From Gliomastix tumulicola (Eukaryota; Ascomycota; Sordariomycetes; Hypocreales; Bionectriaceae), in the NCBI GenBank assembly GCA_001599755.1, contig BCHX01000005.1:2352409-2416408 (forward strand): DNA of 64,000 bases. Reading direction: 5' to 3'. Shown one piece after another: positions 11,401 through 21,862 of this stretch. The translations under genes and the position numbers were made by a program. Below the pieces are notes generated by a model. It saw only the letters and a list, made by a program, of their open reading frames with translations. It had not been told where the DNA came from and searched no databases. Position 1 is the stretch's first letter; the number at the start of each line of letters is the position of its first letter.

Positions 11401-12369
11401 GAGGACGGTCGAGTCGGAATTCCACTCGAGACGGATCCTCTCACACGAGTGTATCGTCGTCAACGAGGAACGCAGCGTGAACTCACCATGCCTGAGCCCG
11501 TTCCGCTCAAAGAAGACGACGTCCACGCGGTCAGTGAGGCGCTGGATGCCCGCGATCAGGTTGCCCGCTGGTCTCCAGCTCAGAGCGCTCTCGAAGCCGT
11601 CTACAGGCTCGCTGGCACTGTCAAGCTCGCCCTCGCGCGAGTAGACGCGGATCACTCTCCTCTTGCCGTCCGGGCCTTCAGCCGTGGAGTTGATGGCTAC
11701 GAATGCGCCGTCTCCTCGCCATGTGACCCTCGTAGCACCGTCATCGTGAGGACTTAACACGCCCTGGTCGACCTTCTCCGGGATGGTTGGATCTCGGAGC
11801 GCCTTGGCTCCTCGCCCCTGGAACTGAGTCTCCTTCTTACCCCAGCCGACAGATACATGCTTGGATGCCTTGAGGTCGTCGTCTGTCATGTTGACTTCAC
11901 TCATGGGGTCGAAGGAACTGCTCATGAAGATGACTGCACCGGCCTTGGTGACAATGGTCAGGAGTTCCTCGTCCGGCGACCACCTGGCAGCTGCGATGCC
12001 TGCATCTATCGAGCCCACGATCTCGATATGCGCACCGCTATCAGGGGCTGAGCCATTCTCCTGGACCGTGACAATGTCACCACCCTCGAGACAGAGACAT
12101 GTCGTTGCTGTGCCGCCCAGATACCGGAGGCTCACGATCCGGTCAACCAGCAGATCGGGGCTTGGACTCGGCGCATCCCAGCTCGTGACGGTGCGATGTG
12201 TGATCTTCTCCTCCTCCTGGCTCTCCGAGACCCTGACCAGCTGGATCTCAGAGCTCTGCTGCGACGGCCCGACGGCGCACAGAATCTCATCCGTCTCGGG
12301 ATCCCAGCAGGCGGCCGTCACATCCGCCTGCCTCCACCGGCCGAATCGAAGACTCCGAAGGTTACGCAT
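8402..12369 (-). CDS. elp1: Elongator complex subunit Elp1 (Iki3/IKAP)
   Basis: Exons 10476-12369 and 8402-10410 (65-nt intron, GTAAGT/CAG) encode 1300 residues, the normal length of fungal Elp1. The N-terminal half is the double WD40 propeller starting MRNLRSLRFG, with IAAARWSPDEELL and VTWRGDGAFVAI among the repeat-like blades. The second exon is the helical solenoid (SLIDEKNYSRAFSYCRTQRV, LLVAQQSQRDPREYLPFI). A basic patch near residues 1168-1182 (KNRRREEKKRARGRK) matches the conserved C-terminal tRNA-binding region, and the dimerising tail follows. Elp1 scaffolds Elongator, which makes the cm5U/mcm5U side chain at wobble U34 of tRNAs in the cytoplasm. A Pro run (PPPPPPSSTS) in the middle is a lineage-specific insertion. 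It is divergent from the DUF3984-like gene. Confidence 0.95.
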
Positions 12370-13672
12370 TTGCGTTGCCTTGGATCAAATAGTCTCGAGA
12401 TAATAAAAGGAGGGAGGGGAGGGGCGGTCCAGGTTACGCTTGAACTTGCATGAGCTCCGAGCCCAAACCTGGATGGAGGGGGAGTGATGGGATCGATATC
12501 AGGCGATTATTGGGGGAGTGGCCTGTCGGTCCTGCAACTCGTCTTTCGATCCCTGCAGTATCGATTCGATTGATACTCTCCAAGCCGTAAAGTCCCGTGA
12601 TGAAATTTCTTTTCCAATGCGACGACGGGAATGCGACGGTATCGTATACGAGCCGTTCACTGTTCGTTCTTTGGCTGGTGCGACTCGGGATGTTTGTCTG
12701 GAAGCTCGAGTCCAGATTTTTTCCTTGGCCGCGGGGCAGAGATACTTTGCCGATCGCCCAGGGAGAAGTACATTGAGTTTTGCGAAGTGCGGGGACCGAC
12801 ACCAGATTGTCCTGCAAGAAATACTTCTGAGCAGGGAGCTACACATGTACTGAAGTTCCAGGTCTCGGCCGCCGCCACACCACACTAAGAAAATCCATCG
12901 CCACAGCGAGGTTGCACTGGAGGGCAGCAAGTGTAAGCCCCGCCGTAGCACTCCGAAATGCCCTGTACAGAAAAACCTTGAAAAATCTCGCCATCGAAAA
13001 TCACAAGCTTCCTGGTCGGCAGACCGGGTGGGGCACGTCGCGTAGGCAGCTGGGTGACACAAAAGCTGGGGCAGTTGCACTGGCGCCATTCGTAGAATCA
13101 CTCCTCCCAAGACACTGCGACTAATACACCACACCTTTGGGAGAGGGTGGGCTGACTCATGAATCTCCAACAACTTCATAATGATGGCATTTTCGCTCCG
13201 GGTATGGATAGCTGGGGGAAGAGTCAGCACCGGTAATTACCTCAAAGCCGATTCACTTGTGCCGCGTTATCTATCACATCTGCAAGCGCTCGACTAACGA
13301 GCCGCCGTCCCGGTTTAAGCAGTGTTAAGCTCAGCGCGGGTATGGGTGTCCCCTTGCTTTTGTGTCACCCTCTTCCCGAGCCCTGCCAATCTGGGGCAAC
13401 TCCTTCGAACTGGCGGTGGATGCCCGGATCGAGGTTCAACGCTTCCTCCATCACCCGAGGATACCTTGACCTTCAGGGTGATTAAATGTCCGTGGCCCTC
13501 TCGGCTCCCAGGGCATCGGCTTGATCGTCTCTTGCACCCTTAGACCTCGTTTCGCGCCCTCTAAACCCTAGATTGAATCATTCGCATCAGATTGATTGTC
13601 TTTCCTGTGTGTCCAACCCAACCACCTCACCTACCACGCTCCGACCCTCAACATCGTCCATCGTCGGCAATC
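12370..13672. other. Divergent intergenic region, elp1 / DUF3984-like gene
   Basis: This 1.3-kb promoter region is read in both directions. Apparent open frames (up to about 240 codons on the minus strand, 12499-13230) show no domain, have atypical composition and are judged accidental. C-rich sequence precedes the downstream ATG. Confidence 0.5.
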
Positions 13673-14797
13673 ATGGATCTCGAATACAATCCCCACGCCG
13701 AGCGCGCGCGACGGAAGAACCGATCCTCTACCAACATCAATCACCTCTCGCTCGCCCCCCTCACCGTCAAGCTGCCCATCGATGGCGAGTACGAGCCCGC
13801 GCTCGAGGGCCTCGGCTCCCTGAAGGCATCCCGGAACACATCCTACATCCAGGGCAAATCCGCCCCGACGACCCCTCGCCTCCTCTCCCACTCCCCCGCC
13901 GGGCCCCGATCGCGCTCCCATCACAGGAGGACGCCGTCCGCTCCGGGTGTTCCCGTTTCCAAGTCGACGACGCACCTGGCCAGCATCCGAGGCAATGGTC
14001 GCCACGGCACCATGACCCCTGGCGGCTCGACGAGGAGGAGGAGGGTCGACGACCAGGAGCTGCGCGGCGGCAACGACAGCGACTGGCTCCTGAGGACCGG
14101 CGCCATAATGACGACCGAGTCGCGGGAGTTCAAGGGCCAGTCGTGGCTCGTGTCGCGTCAGAGCTCGACGAGCCTCGCGGGCATGCGCGACGATGACGAC
14201 GAGGCTTTCGAGCGCGAGCTGGCGATGGAGCGAGATATCGCCAGTCGAAGGACTAGCAGGCGGGGGAGCTTCGCCACGGGCGACGAGGATGAATACGGCT
14301 CCCCTCTCGCGAGCCGACTCAACAGCCGGTTCGGCAGCCGGTCGCAGAGCGTCGCGGGACGTCGCGGGGATGTCATGACCCCCCTCGACCGCGACGTGCA
14401 CGAGATCTACCCAGACTCGGACCAGGCCCTCTCGGGCCCGGACTTTGTCAACCTCGACGAGAGGCTCGAGGAGCTGGAGCGTGACAGCCCGCAGGACGAC
14501 GAGGCTGCGGTCCGCCGGCTGGTCCGCTACGGCCACCACGGCACGGGCTCCTGGATCAGCAACCTCATGGGCTGGCCTCTCTTCTCCCTCGAGGAGAACG
14601 ATGAGGACGACGAAGAGGACGAAGATGATTCCCTCGCCGACGCCATATCACAGGGAGGGCGTAGCGGGTGGTCGGCGCGGCACTTCGAGGGCGTGTCGAA
14701 TGTACCTGAGGACAAGATCCCGCCGCCCAAGGCGGACGAGGGGGCGTGGAAGGACGCGGCCTGGTTGCTCAGCGTGGCGACGAAGGTCATGTTTTAG
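13673..14797 (+). CDS. Conserved fungal protein, DUF3984-like
   Basis: A single exon of 374 codons. The start at 13673 (ATCATGGAT) is preferred over an in-frame ATG 81 nt upstream because the protein then begins MDLEYNPHAERARRKNRSS, the usual beginning of this family. Next comes the conserved SSTNINHLSLAPLTVKLP block. The middle is Ser/Arg-rich with many RRXS-type phosphosites (SRRTSRRGS, SRQSSTSL). Residues near 280-310 form a conserved VRRLVRYGHHGTGSWISNLMGW segment, followed by an acidic stretch (ENDEDDEEDEDDS) and a conserved WLLSVATKVMF end. I recognise this as a filamentous-fungal protein family resembling DUF3984; no biochemical role is known to me. The phosphosite-rich, disordered build would suit a kinase-regulated adaptor, but that is conjecture. 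Confidence 0.75.
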   Translation: MDLEYNPHAERARRKNRSSTNINHLSLAPLTVKLPIDGEYEPALEGLGSLKASRNTSYIQGKSAPTTPRLLSHSPAGPRSRSHHRRTPSAPGVPVSKSTTHLASIRGNGRHGTMTPGGSTRRRRVDDQELRGGNDSDWLLRTGAIMTTESREFKGQSWLVSRQSSTSLAGMRDDDDEAFERELAMERDIASRRTSRRGSFATGDEDEYGSPLASRLNSRFGSRSQSVAGRRGDVMTPLDRDVHEIYPDSDQALSGPDFVNLDERLEELERDSPQDDEAAVRRLVRYGHHGTGSWISNLMGWPLFSLEENDEDDEEDEDDSLADAISQGGRSGWSARHFEGVSNVPEDKIPPPKADEGAWKDAAWLLSVATKVMF

Positions 14798-17700
14798 ACT
14801 AGATGTCTGCTTTGGTTTCTGTTTACTCTATTGTTATCTCTCCTTTGGACCTGTTCGCAGATGAGCAAGGAATCTGGTCGGTGATGCCCTGGGTAGGGCA
14901 AGGTGTATAATTGTACTGGCGTTTTCATGGATGAATAGCAAGACTTGTACGGTCCGGGACTTTATTTCTACCAAACCAGGCTCAAACATGTAATCTCTGG
15001 CTCTTGTGTGTGTGTTGTTTCTTTCCCCTGATGTTCCCTTCCGAGCTCTCTGTGTCTTACGAGACCTGTGCCAGACTGGACTAAGCATTGCCAGTTCGAG
15101 ATGCTTCTCCAGCATTATGCTCACCTATGTCTGAGACGAGCTCGCCTCAGTCAATAACTGACCGGTCGACTTTCAGTCTGCCAACGGCTGCGCAGCGATT
15201 GAAAGCATAGGCACCTGGTGTCCTACAACACCACTCCCAACGACTTGGGGGAGGGTTCGGGTGTGGCTGAATCTTAAACCCAGCCATTCTCATCTATGAC
15301 GTCCACGTCTCGACGAAGGGATATGCTCAGGTTCGACAGAGTTTCGCTCAATTTCAAATTTCCTGGCCTCGAGGCCGGGATGGCCCGGAAGATCAACAAA
15401 GAACTGAGGGTGGGCACCTTTGGGGCTGGAAGCTCTTGAACCGCGAGCCATGGAAGGGTAGGCAGTAGACTGTTAGTCTGACTCTAATAATCCTCTTGGT
15501 CTGCTCATAGTTTCGGCATCTGTATATGCGGCACATGAGCTTGGTACGCAGAGCACTTAGCGCTGGCTGCCCTGTGAATATCGACGGAAGTCGTAGTCAG
15601 ACTAGGAAGCCGATCACCATCTGGAATGGAGACGCTGGAGGCATTCTGCGGACGAGGAGCCCTAAAGATAGACTGGCAGATCACCTTGGCGGGGTGGGAA
15701 GTGTTCTGGAAAGCAGTGGATAGCCAACGGTGTCAACGGTGAATGATGACATTGTGCTCCCAAGGGGGGGACGGAAACTCCATAACTCTCACATCGTTCC
15801 CCCTCTTTCGGCGGACTCTCGAGATGGTTGTGGTGTCATACGTGGCGCCGATTCTTATCTCGAGTCCGTTTCTGGAGGCGGTCAAGGAAACCGGAGAAAA
15901 AGGGCCGACGTGAGGAGGGAGGGGGTTGGGATCTTTGGAAATCTGAGTCGCTGATCGGTTTCGTTGCTTCTGGCCTTGCCCAGGAGTGTTCTGGTGATAT
16001 GAGGATGGCCATCTTGTCCAAATGGGGAGGGGTGCATAAGGGCTACTACACTTGTGATGCAACTCGAATCGAGGATGGAACCAGATGGACCCAGATGGAC
16101 AGGCAGAACCTCCCTGCACCTGTAGAGGACTGCAGAGGAGGGGCTGGATTGGCGTGGAACTTCTTGTGTTGTTGCTGCTGCCTACTTTATTGTAACGTGT
16201 GGTTCACCGGTTGAGGAGATGCCGTGATATTGCACCTTGCGGCCTCGGGGCGGGGTGAAAAAAAAAAAAGTCGAAGGACGAAGCGAACGGAGGGGCTGAC
16301 GGGCTCTCCTCAGAAACGATCCAGCCACTTTAAGCTTTCTGCCGCCGCATGCCGCATGCCGACCTACGTAATGGCTTTCTGGGCGTGTTAGCCAGCTCAC
16401 TATTATAGGTGCTAGTACCGCCAACCCCCACCCGCGATCGAAGGGAGACGAAGGGGGAAAAAAAAACTTGTCGACTGGTCTTTTTTTCCCTCGCTGCAAG
16501 GGAAGGATTAACAGCCTTGTCCCTGTCTGTGTCAGTGCCAGCTCAACCGTAGCCTCCGATGATTGGCTTGGCTCGCGCTCGGTGTCTGAGTTGGCAGTCA
16601 TCCGAGCGGGACTCGAGAGAGCGCCGTCGAGATGCTCCCGTGTCCAGATTCGGTCGCCTCGCAAGGTGATTTCCGGGTCGCGAAGCTCGTCTTCCTAGCC
16701 TGGCGAGTTCATTGGGACTAGGGCACCGGTTGTCGGGGACGGATGAACAAGCAGACGGGCGAGGGAGTGTGGCTTGACGGTTAGAAAATATGTTGTCCCG
16801 TCGTGTCCCAGAGTTGGGGGAAGACAGCCGCTGCTTATTAGGGTACTTTCTCTACCTTGTTCTCTCCCTTAGCTTGGCTGGATTGGGGGTGTTGGAATCC
16901 CACTGGGAAGGACCACAGCAAGGTGCCTTCCTCATTATTATTAATGAGTGCCGGATGGGAAGGAAAGAGGCGGCTTCCCATCTTCGGTTCTGGAAGGTCT
17001 GATCTGGGCTTCCTGCCTTCGGCGCCGTAGCGCCTGCAATTCGTCCAGATCCCCCACTCGGACAAGAAAAGCGACATGGACATGGCACATTCAGAAGTGA
17101 AGCCATCCCAGCCCGAATCTGGCCTTGCACTTCATCCTCCCACTCCTATTCCCGAATCTCGTCCTCGCCGTGACGCTGTGTGACGGCCTTACTGCATCTA
17201 CCACCGCTGTAATACAGAAGACCCGCCACGGTTCCCCATCTTTTTGCTCCGTCCTGGTGCCACAACGTGGGACTGAGCACGAGCGTCACGCTACCTCTCG
17301 ACTAACATGTGCTCCAGAGTGTAAGTGTGCACACTATAGTCGCCGTATTAACCATTGTCCTGGGTGAAGGCCACAGGCGCTAGCCGTAGGGAGCTGTGCG
17401 GGCGGCCTCGAGCCAGGCAGTGTGACCTCCTCGACAGCCTCCCGTGACGGCAGAGGGCGCCCTGTCCGTTGTGCGGTCTTTGCCATGCTCTCGTGCCACA
17501 GCCTCAAGCACCGTCTGGCCGTCTGCTCTAGCGGCGAGCCCGCCCTTCGCATCGCTTTCCTTCTACTGTTGAGCTGAGCTGACTACTAGTAGGAAATAGT
17601 CATGGCACAGCAAATTACTTCAATATCGAGTGCACCAGCTTAGCTCCAACTAAGCTCTGGCGTCCTAACAGCCACCTACGACCCTCCACCCCACCATCAC

Positions 17701-18620
17701 ACACACTCATCACCCTCATCGAAGCTTAACAGCCCGCTTACCGCTGTCGTCAGTATCGTTATCACCTACGTAAAGGATCGGCACTTCGCTTGATGGGCGC
17801 TGGAGGACATCACCACCCCTTCCGCACCTCCAGCTCTCCTCAACCCGGGCTCGTCTCGATCTCGACACCGAACCTACGACCCAGCTCCAAGGAAGAAAGG
17901 AAGGCCAGCTAGCGAATCCCCACCGGCCGAGTCCACCAGCCGTGCGGCTGGCTCATTCATACTCCACACCAACAGGAAACTCTTGGCCTCTTGCGTCAGG
18001 GTGGGAGACAGACGAGAGGGAAAGAAATCCATCAGAATTAGGAAGCAAACCCATACCCTATCCACACTAGCACGCCGTTCAGAAGGCCAGCTGGAGCTCT
18101 TCCTCGTCCTCGACGTCTTGTTTGTTGACACCACGCCTGAGGTGTCGCCCGCAACCTTGCTCCGACGGCCTCTCGAGTCTTGGCCCCTCGCTCCCCAGCG
18201 CCAACAAGGCAAGCTCGGGAATCTCACTGCTAGCCAACCCTGCCTGCACTGTACCTTTGCCGCACCCTTGACTGTACCTGCTGTACAGTCGCATCTTGTC
18301 TTCGCCCTTCGCTGGGACTCTATGGAGTAGAGGGGGGAGGAGACGAGATATCCGATTGATTACCTCATTCCGCATTCCCGCCGTCTTCTACCGCACCAGA
18401 CCTTACTGTAATCAGCCTGCAATCCCTCCCTCTCTCCTTCTTCGCTGACCACCTGGCATACAGCAGTAATCTGGTCATACTACACACACACTTTCACGCA
18501 CTGGGCACTGGGCAGAGCGTGTGCGCCGAGCGTCGAGTCCATTTTCTCATCCACCTACCCCTCCGCACCTTGACTCCTCTGCACTTTTCTGGCTCTCCCT
18601 AGGCCACCCAGACTATCACC
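14798..18620. other. 3.8-kb stretch with no supported gene
   Basis: Scanned on both strands: open frames are under 165 codons, overlap each other in several frames and show no family pattern. Poly-A/T runs lie at 16259-16269 and 16460-16467. The distal part (17600-18620) is pyrimidine-rich, as expected for a long ypd1 promoter and 5' leader. A non-coding RNA or an unrecognised small gene cannot be excluded. Confidence 0.4.
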
Positions 18621-19353
18621 ATGGCGCCGCCAGCCGATGAAAAGGTCAGTTCGATCCCTCACGTTCTTGCATTCCGTCTTCCCTTCTGTGTCGCCACCTC
18701 CTTCTCTACGCCCAACATTTTGCATTCAAAGGCTCACACACGCTCTAGGACGATGAACTTGCCCCTCTTACCTCGGTTGGGGAGTCCCTGGACTTAGCCA
18801 CATTTTCCCAAATCCTGGAGATGGATGACCCTCCCGAGCATGACTTCAGCGCGTCAATAGTGTTCGATTTCTTCGACCAGGCCGAGGACACGTTCAAGCA
18901 GATGGACGATGCACTGTAAGTATCTTGATATCTGGACAGCGAGATCATGAGCTGGTGCAAGGCCTTGGCTCATGCGTGCCTCGCACCCCCGCCAGCCAAA
19001 CCCTATGAGCATGAGTCTCCGGACGATGAGTAGACCATCGTCAAGTGAAAGAAGTGATGTACTGACGAGTCCTTCTCTTCGATTTTACCACCTGCAGAGA
19101 CAATTCAGACCTTCCTGGCCTGTCGGCGTTGGGACACTTCCTAAAAGGCTCTTCCGCCACCCTCGGCATGACCAAAGTTAGAGACGGGTGTGAGAAGATC
19201 CAGCAGTATGGGAAGAGGGTGGACGACGACGGAACCCCGGACCTTGATGAAGACACGTGCCTGGACCGAATCCGCGAAGCCGTGAAGCACGTCAAGATCG
19301 ACTACGCAGACGTGGAAAAGGCACTCAGAGAGTACTACGCTCAGTTCGAGTAG
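18621..19353 (+). CDS. ypd1: Histidine phosphotransfer protein Ypd1 (HPT-1)
   Basis: Exons 18621-18644, 18749-18915 and 19098-19353 (introns 104 and 182 nt, GTCAGT and GTAAGT donors, TAG/CAG acceptors) encode 148 residues, the size of fungal Ypd1. The four-helix HPt domain contains the hallmark LGHFLKGSSATLG; His77 is the phospho-acceptor, with Lys80 and Gly81 next to it. Upstream, TFSQILEMDD and VFDFFDQAEDTFKQM form helices B and C of the bundle. Ypd1 passes phosphate from hybrid sensor kinases to the response regulators Ssk1 and Skn7, controlling the HOG osmostress MAP kinase cascade, oxidative stress responses and, in moulds, fungicide sensitivity. The very short 8-codon first exon is typical for the gene. 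A long pyrimidine-rich leader precedes it. Confidence 0.95.
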
Positions 19354-20552
19354 CTTGACCAATCAATCCTCCGATCTACCGAACAACCCACAGCCTAACC
19401 CCAACGCCTGCGGGCCCTTTGAGTGTCAGATTGCATGCTGCACCACCAGTCCTGAGGGTAGGCTTGCTGTTTCGAGGAAGTCGGGGTGCTATTTCGCTGG
19501 CAGACACGGCAAGACCGAGGACAAAGTGAAGGAAACAGTCGGCACAGACACCTCAGCCCCGGTATCATTCATTAGCAGCAGCATCTCGGAGCATTTCGTT
19601 GGTCTGCGATTGATGTCAACCAAGACATGCACGGGACGACTTTGAATTTTCTTGCGAGGTAGCCTTGGGACAGGGCTATTTGGGTTGGTGGCTATACCTC
19701 ATTCGTCATGAAGTGTTATGGTTATTTCAAATGGGACATGAAATTCGGACGGTGGCCATCAGTGATAGATTTCGGGGTGATACAAGGACGAGCGGAGCAA
19801 GTTAGGGACAGAAGCAGGCCCCGAACCTGTGACGGTGGTTGCCTGTAGTCCTGAGGTCAATATCACTGCTGTCTTCTCCGCTTCTTGTCAATATTGTTGA
19901 AAAGGGGCGACTGCTTTTAGTTTTGATACCTATAGGAGTAGTTTTGGGACCGGAAACGCGTGATTCTGCTGAGGGAGTGGCTGAAGGTTGAAGGTATTCG
20001 ATGCACCTTCACCTATCCTTGTGCGTCTGCTATCCTCACTTGCGCGCTATCCACATGTCGAGAAAAGTCAGAACTTGAGCATGAGGCTACTACGCTCTTT
20101 GCAGTGCAGTCGAAGCGCCCTGCGACTCTGCTGAGGTTGTCGAAGGGTGGCAGAGACTGGTGATGTCAACTTTGTAGAACCCTGCGGAGGGTGCCACAAA
20201 AATAGGAGCTGGGGAAGATTGATCCGGCTAAATTGGGCACAGCCGTACCCGTTGCATTTAGATGCCTGTTTTATGTCATCCTTCACACGCGCGCGTCTGT
20301 CGTCTAACCTCAACTTGTTACAACTTACTTCACGAAGACCCAGCAGGCAGTCAGTCAGTCAGTTGAACGGCAAACATCGGCATTTCGATAACCGACGTTT
20401 CTCGACACGTCCAGGATAATAATAGCAGCCGTGTTTCTAGGGAAGGAACCTCTGCATCATCAGAGTCTACAGTGGAAACAGGGAGTACATACATCACTTC
20501 GACAGGGAGCGGGACGTCTACCCGTAAGGTAGTACGTACATATATCACGGAC
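19354..20552. other. Intergenic, ypd1 / 2H phosphoesterase
   Basis: About 1.2 kb with only short, unsupported frames. It should contain the ypd1 3' UTR and the promoter of the next gene. Confidence 0.45.
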
Positions 20553-20657
20553 ATGCCGCCCAGGCCAGCACCGACGCACTTCCTGTGCATCCCGCTCGCG
20601 GGCCCGCAGCTCGCCCGGAGCCTGGCCGCCTTCCGCGCAGACGTGACGGCTGCCGAT

Positions 20658-20692
<35 letters not shown>

Positions 20693-21428
20693 GGCGGCCG
20701 GGTATGGACCGGCCCCCGCGGGAGGACGACCGGGGGCCATTCCCGACAGGGCTGTGCGGCCGCCGGGGACGCTGCACCTGACGCTGGGCGTCATGAGTCT
20801 GAAGGGCGAGGCGGCGGTGGACGGAGCGGTCGAGCTGCTGAGGGCGACGAGGCTGGGGGAGGTGCTGGAGCAGGCGAGGGCGGCTTCGGCGTCAGCAGCA
20901 GTGACGCCTGCAGCTCAGGCGATGATGGGTGCTCCGTCGTCGTCGTCACTGACAGAAGAGAAGGGGGACAACGGGTTGTCGATCACGCTACGGGGGCTGA
21001 GCGCCATGCAGACGCCCGCGAAGACGACGGTGCTCTACGTGCCGCCGCTGGACCCGACGCTCGTGCTGCGCCGGTTCTGCGAGGCGCTGCGGACGCGGTT
21101 CACGGAGGCGGGCTTCATCGTGCCCGAGGAGCGGCCGCTGCTGCTGCACGCGACGGTGGTGAACACCATCTACGTGAAGAACGGCGGCGGCGGAAGCAAC
21201 AACCGCCGGGGAGGAAGAGGAGGAAGAGGAGGAAGCGGTGGCAGGGGCAACCGAGAGAGGCTGACGGTGGATGCGAGGGACATCATCGACCGGTACGAGG
21301 ACCACGTCTGGATCCAGGGGATGCCGGTCGAGGGGGTGAGGATATGCCGGATGGGGGCGAAGAAGGTTGAGCGGGAGGACGGGGAGGAGGACGAGGCGTA
21401 TGAGGTGGAGGGGGAAGTCACTTTCTGA
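20553..21428 (+). CDS. AKAP7-like 2H phosphoesterase (2'-5' RNA ligase-like fold)
   Basis: A single exon of 291 codons; the ATG at 20553 begins MPPRPAPTHFLCIPLAG, where THFLCIPL is the first strand of the fold. Two HxT catalytic motifs are present: HLT at residues 75-77 (GTLHLTLGVM) and HAT at 199-201 (LLLHATVVNT). Between them are SITLRGLSAM and LYVPPLDPTL, as in the AKAP7/ASCC1 branch. Family members cleave or bind cyclic-phosphate or 2'-5' linked RNA; the fungal protein's substrate is unknown. Two insertions stand out: a Ser-Thr repeat coded by a GAGCAC microsatellite near residues 37-46, and a Gly/Arg-rich RGG-type segment (about 212-236) directly after the second HxT motif. The latter could bind RNA or be methylated. 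Upstream in-frame codons to 20472 are unlikely to be translated. Confidence 0.85.
20659..20690 (+). repeat. GAGCAC hexamer microsatellite (coding)
   Basis: About five tandem units inside the 2H phosphoesterase gene, giving an alternating Ser-Thr tract. Confidence 0.75.
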
Positions 21429-21702
21429 TTTGTCATTTTGAGCGAAGCGCCGCGAGACGAGGATTGATGGAAACATCGTGGGAAGCTGTTGGGGTCTGAC
21501 TGACCCTGTCCTTGACTTCGGCTTGCTTTCCGAAAGAAGAGGCATCTTGAGAGAGCATCCCACAAATCGAGATAGTGTCCGGAGCTACGCCCTTGAAATG
21601 ACGAATGGAGCTACACGAACAGTACAAGCACATGAATGGAGTGTGGAAGAGGGCTAGGGAGCAGAAAAAGGAGTGCAATTGGTCATGTTGGAGGGCAAAA
21701 AG

Positions 21703-21709
21703 AAAAAAA
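21703..21709 (-). terminator. Pol III T-run terminator of the tRNA gene
   Basis: Seven consecutive T on the minus strand begin 12 nt beyond the acceptor stem, with a second T run (T5) a few bases on. This is the normal RNA polymerase III stop and supports transcription of the tRNA gene. Confidence 0.65.
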
Positions 21710-21721
21710 GAAATCGACGAA

Positions 21722-21862
21722 GCTCGTACGCGGAATTGAACCGCGGCGACCAGAATTCAATGCTGATCAAAATCTGGCACTGGATTGGGGTCATGGTTAG
21801 CGCAATGACCTGGCATTTAAGCTCGAGGGCAGACTTACTCCTAACCACTAGATCATACGAGC
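21722..21862 (-). tRNA. Interrupted tRNA gene, anticodon probably UUG (Gln)
   Basis: Both halves of a perfect 7-bp acceptor stem are present (GCTCGTA at 21856-21862, TACGAGC at 21722-21728). A D-arm/A-box-like segment (ATCTAGTGGTTAGGAG, 21838-21853) and a perfect T arm with exact B box GGTTCAATTCC (21732-21742) are seen, and a T7 terminator lies 12 nt downstream. The best anticodon stem is CCAGA (21773-21777) with TCTGG (21750-21754). Its loop reads TTTTGA, then an 11-nt intron at the canonical 37/38 site (21756-21766), then T38, giving anticodon TTG. Unusually, 59 nt (21778-21836) separate the D arm from this anticodon arm and contain a GGTCAT...ATGACC hairpin. Either the gene has a second, ectopic intron, or it folds otherwise, or it is a disrupted copy. 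The tRNA origin is firm; isotype and function are uncertain. Confidence 0.6.

Noticed and set aside
12499..13230. 243-codon minus-strand frame upstream of elp1
   Set aside because: Cys/Arg/Ser-rich random composition, overlaps other frames, no recognisable domain, sits in the divergent promoter.
13631..14539. 302-codon minus-strand frame opposite the DUF3984-like gene
   Set aside because: Mirror of a GC-rich coding strand; composition is Val/Leu/Arg/Ala from antisense of Ser/Arg/Asp codons, with no domain.
16182..16664. 160-codon minus-strand frame in the 3.8-kb gap
   Set aside because: Contains Phe/Pro/Lys runs from homopolymers, no domain, no splice partners.
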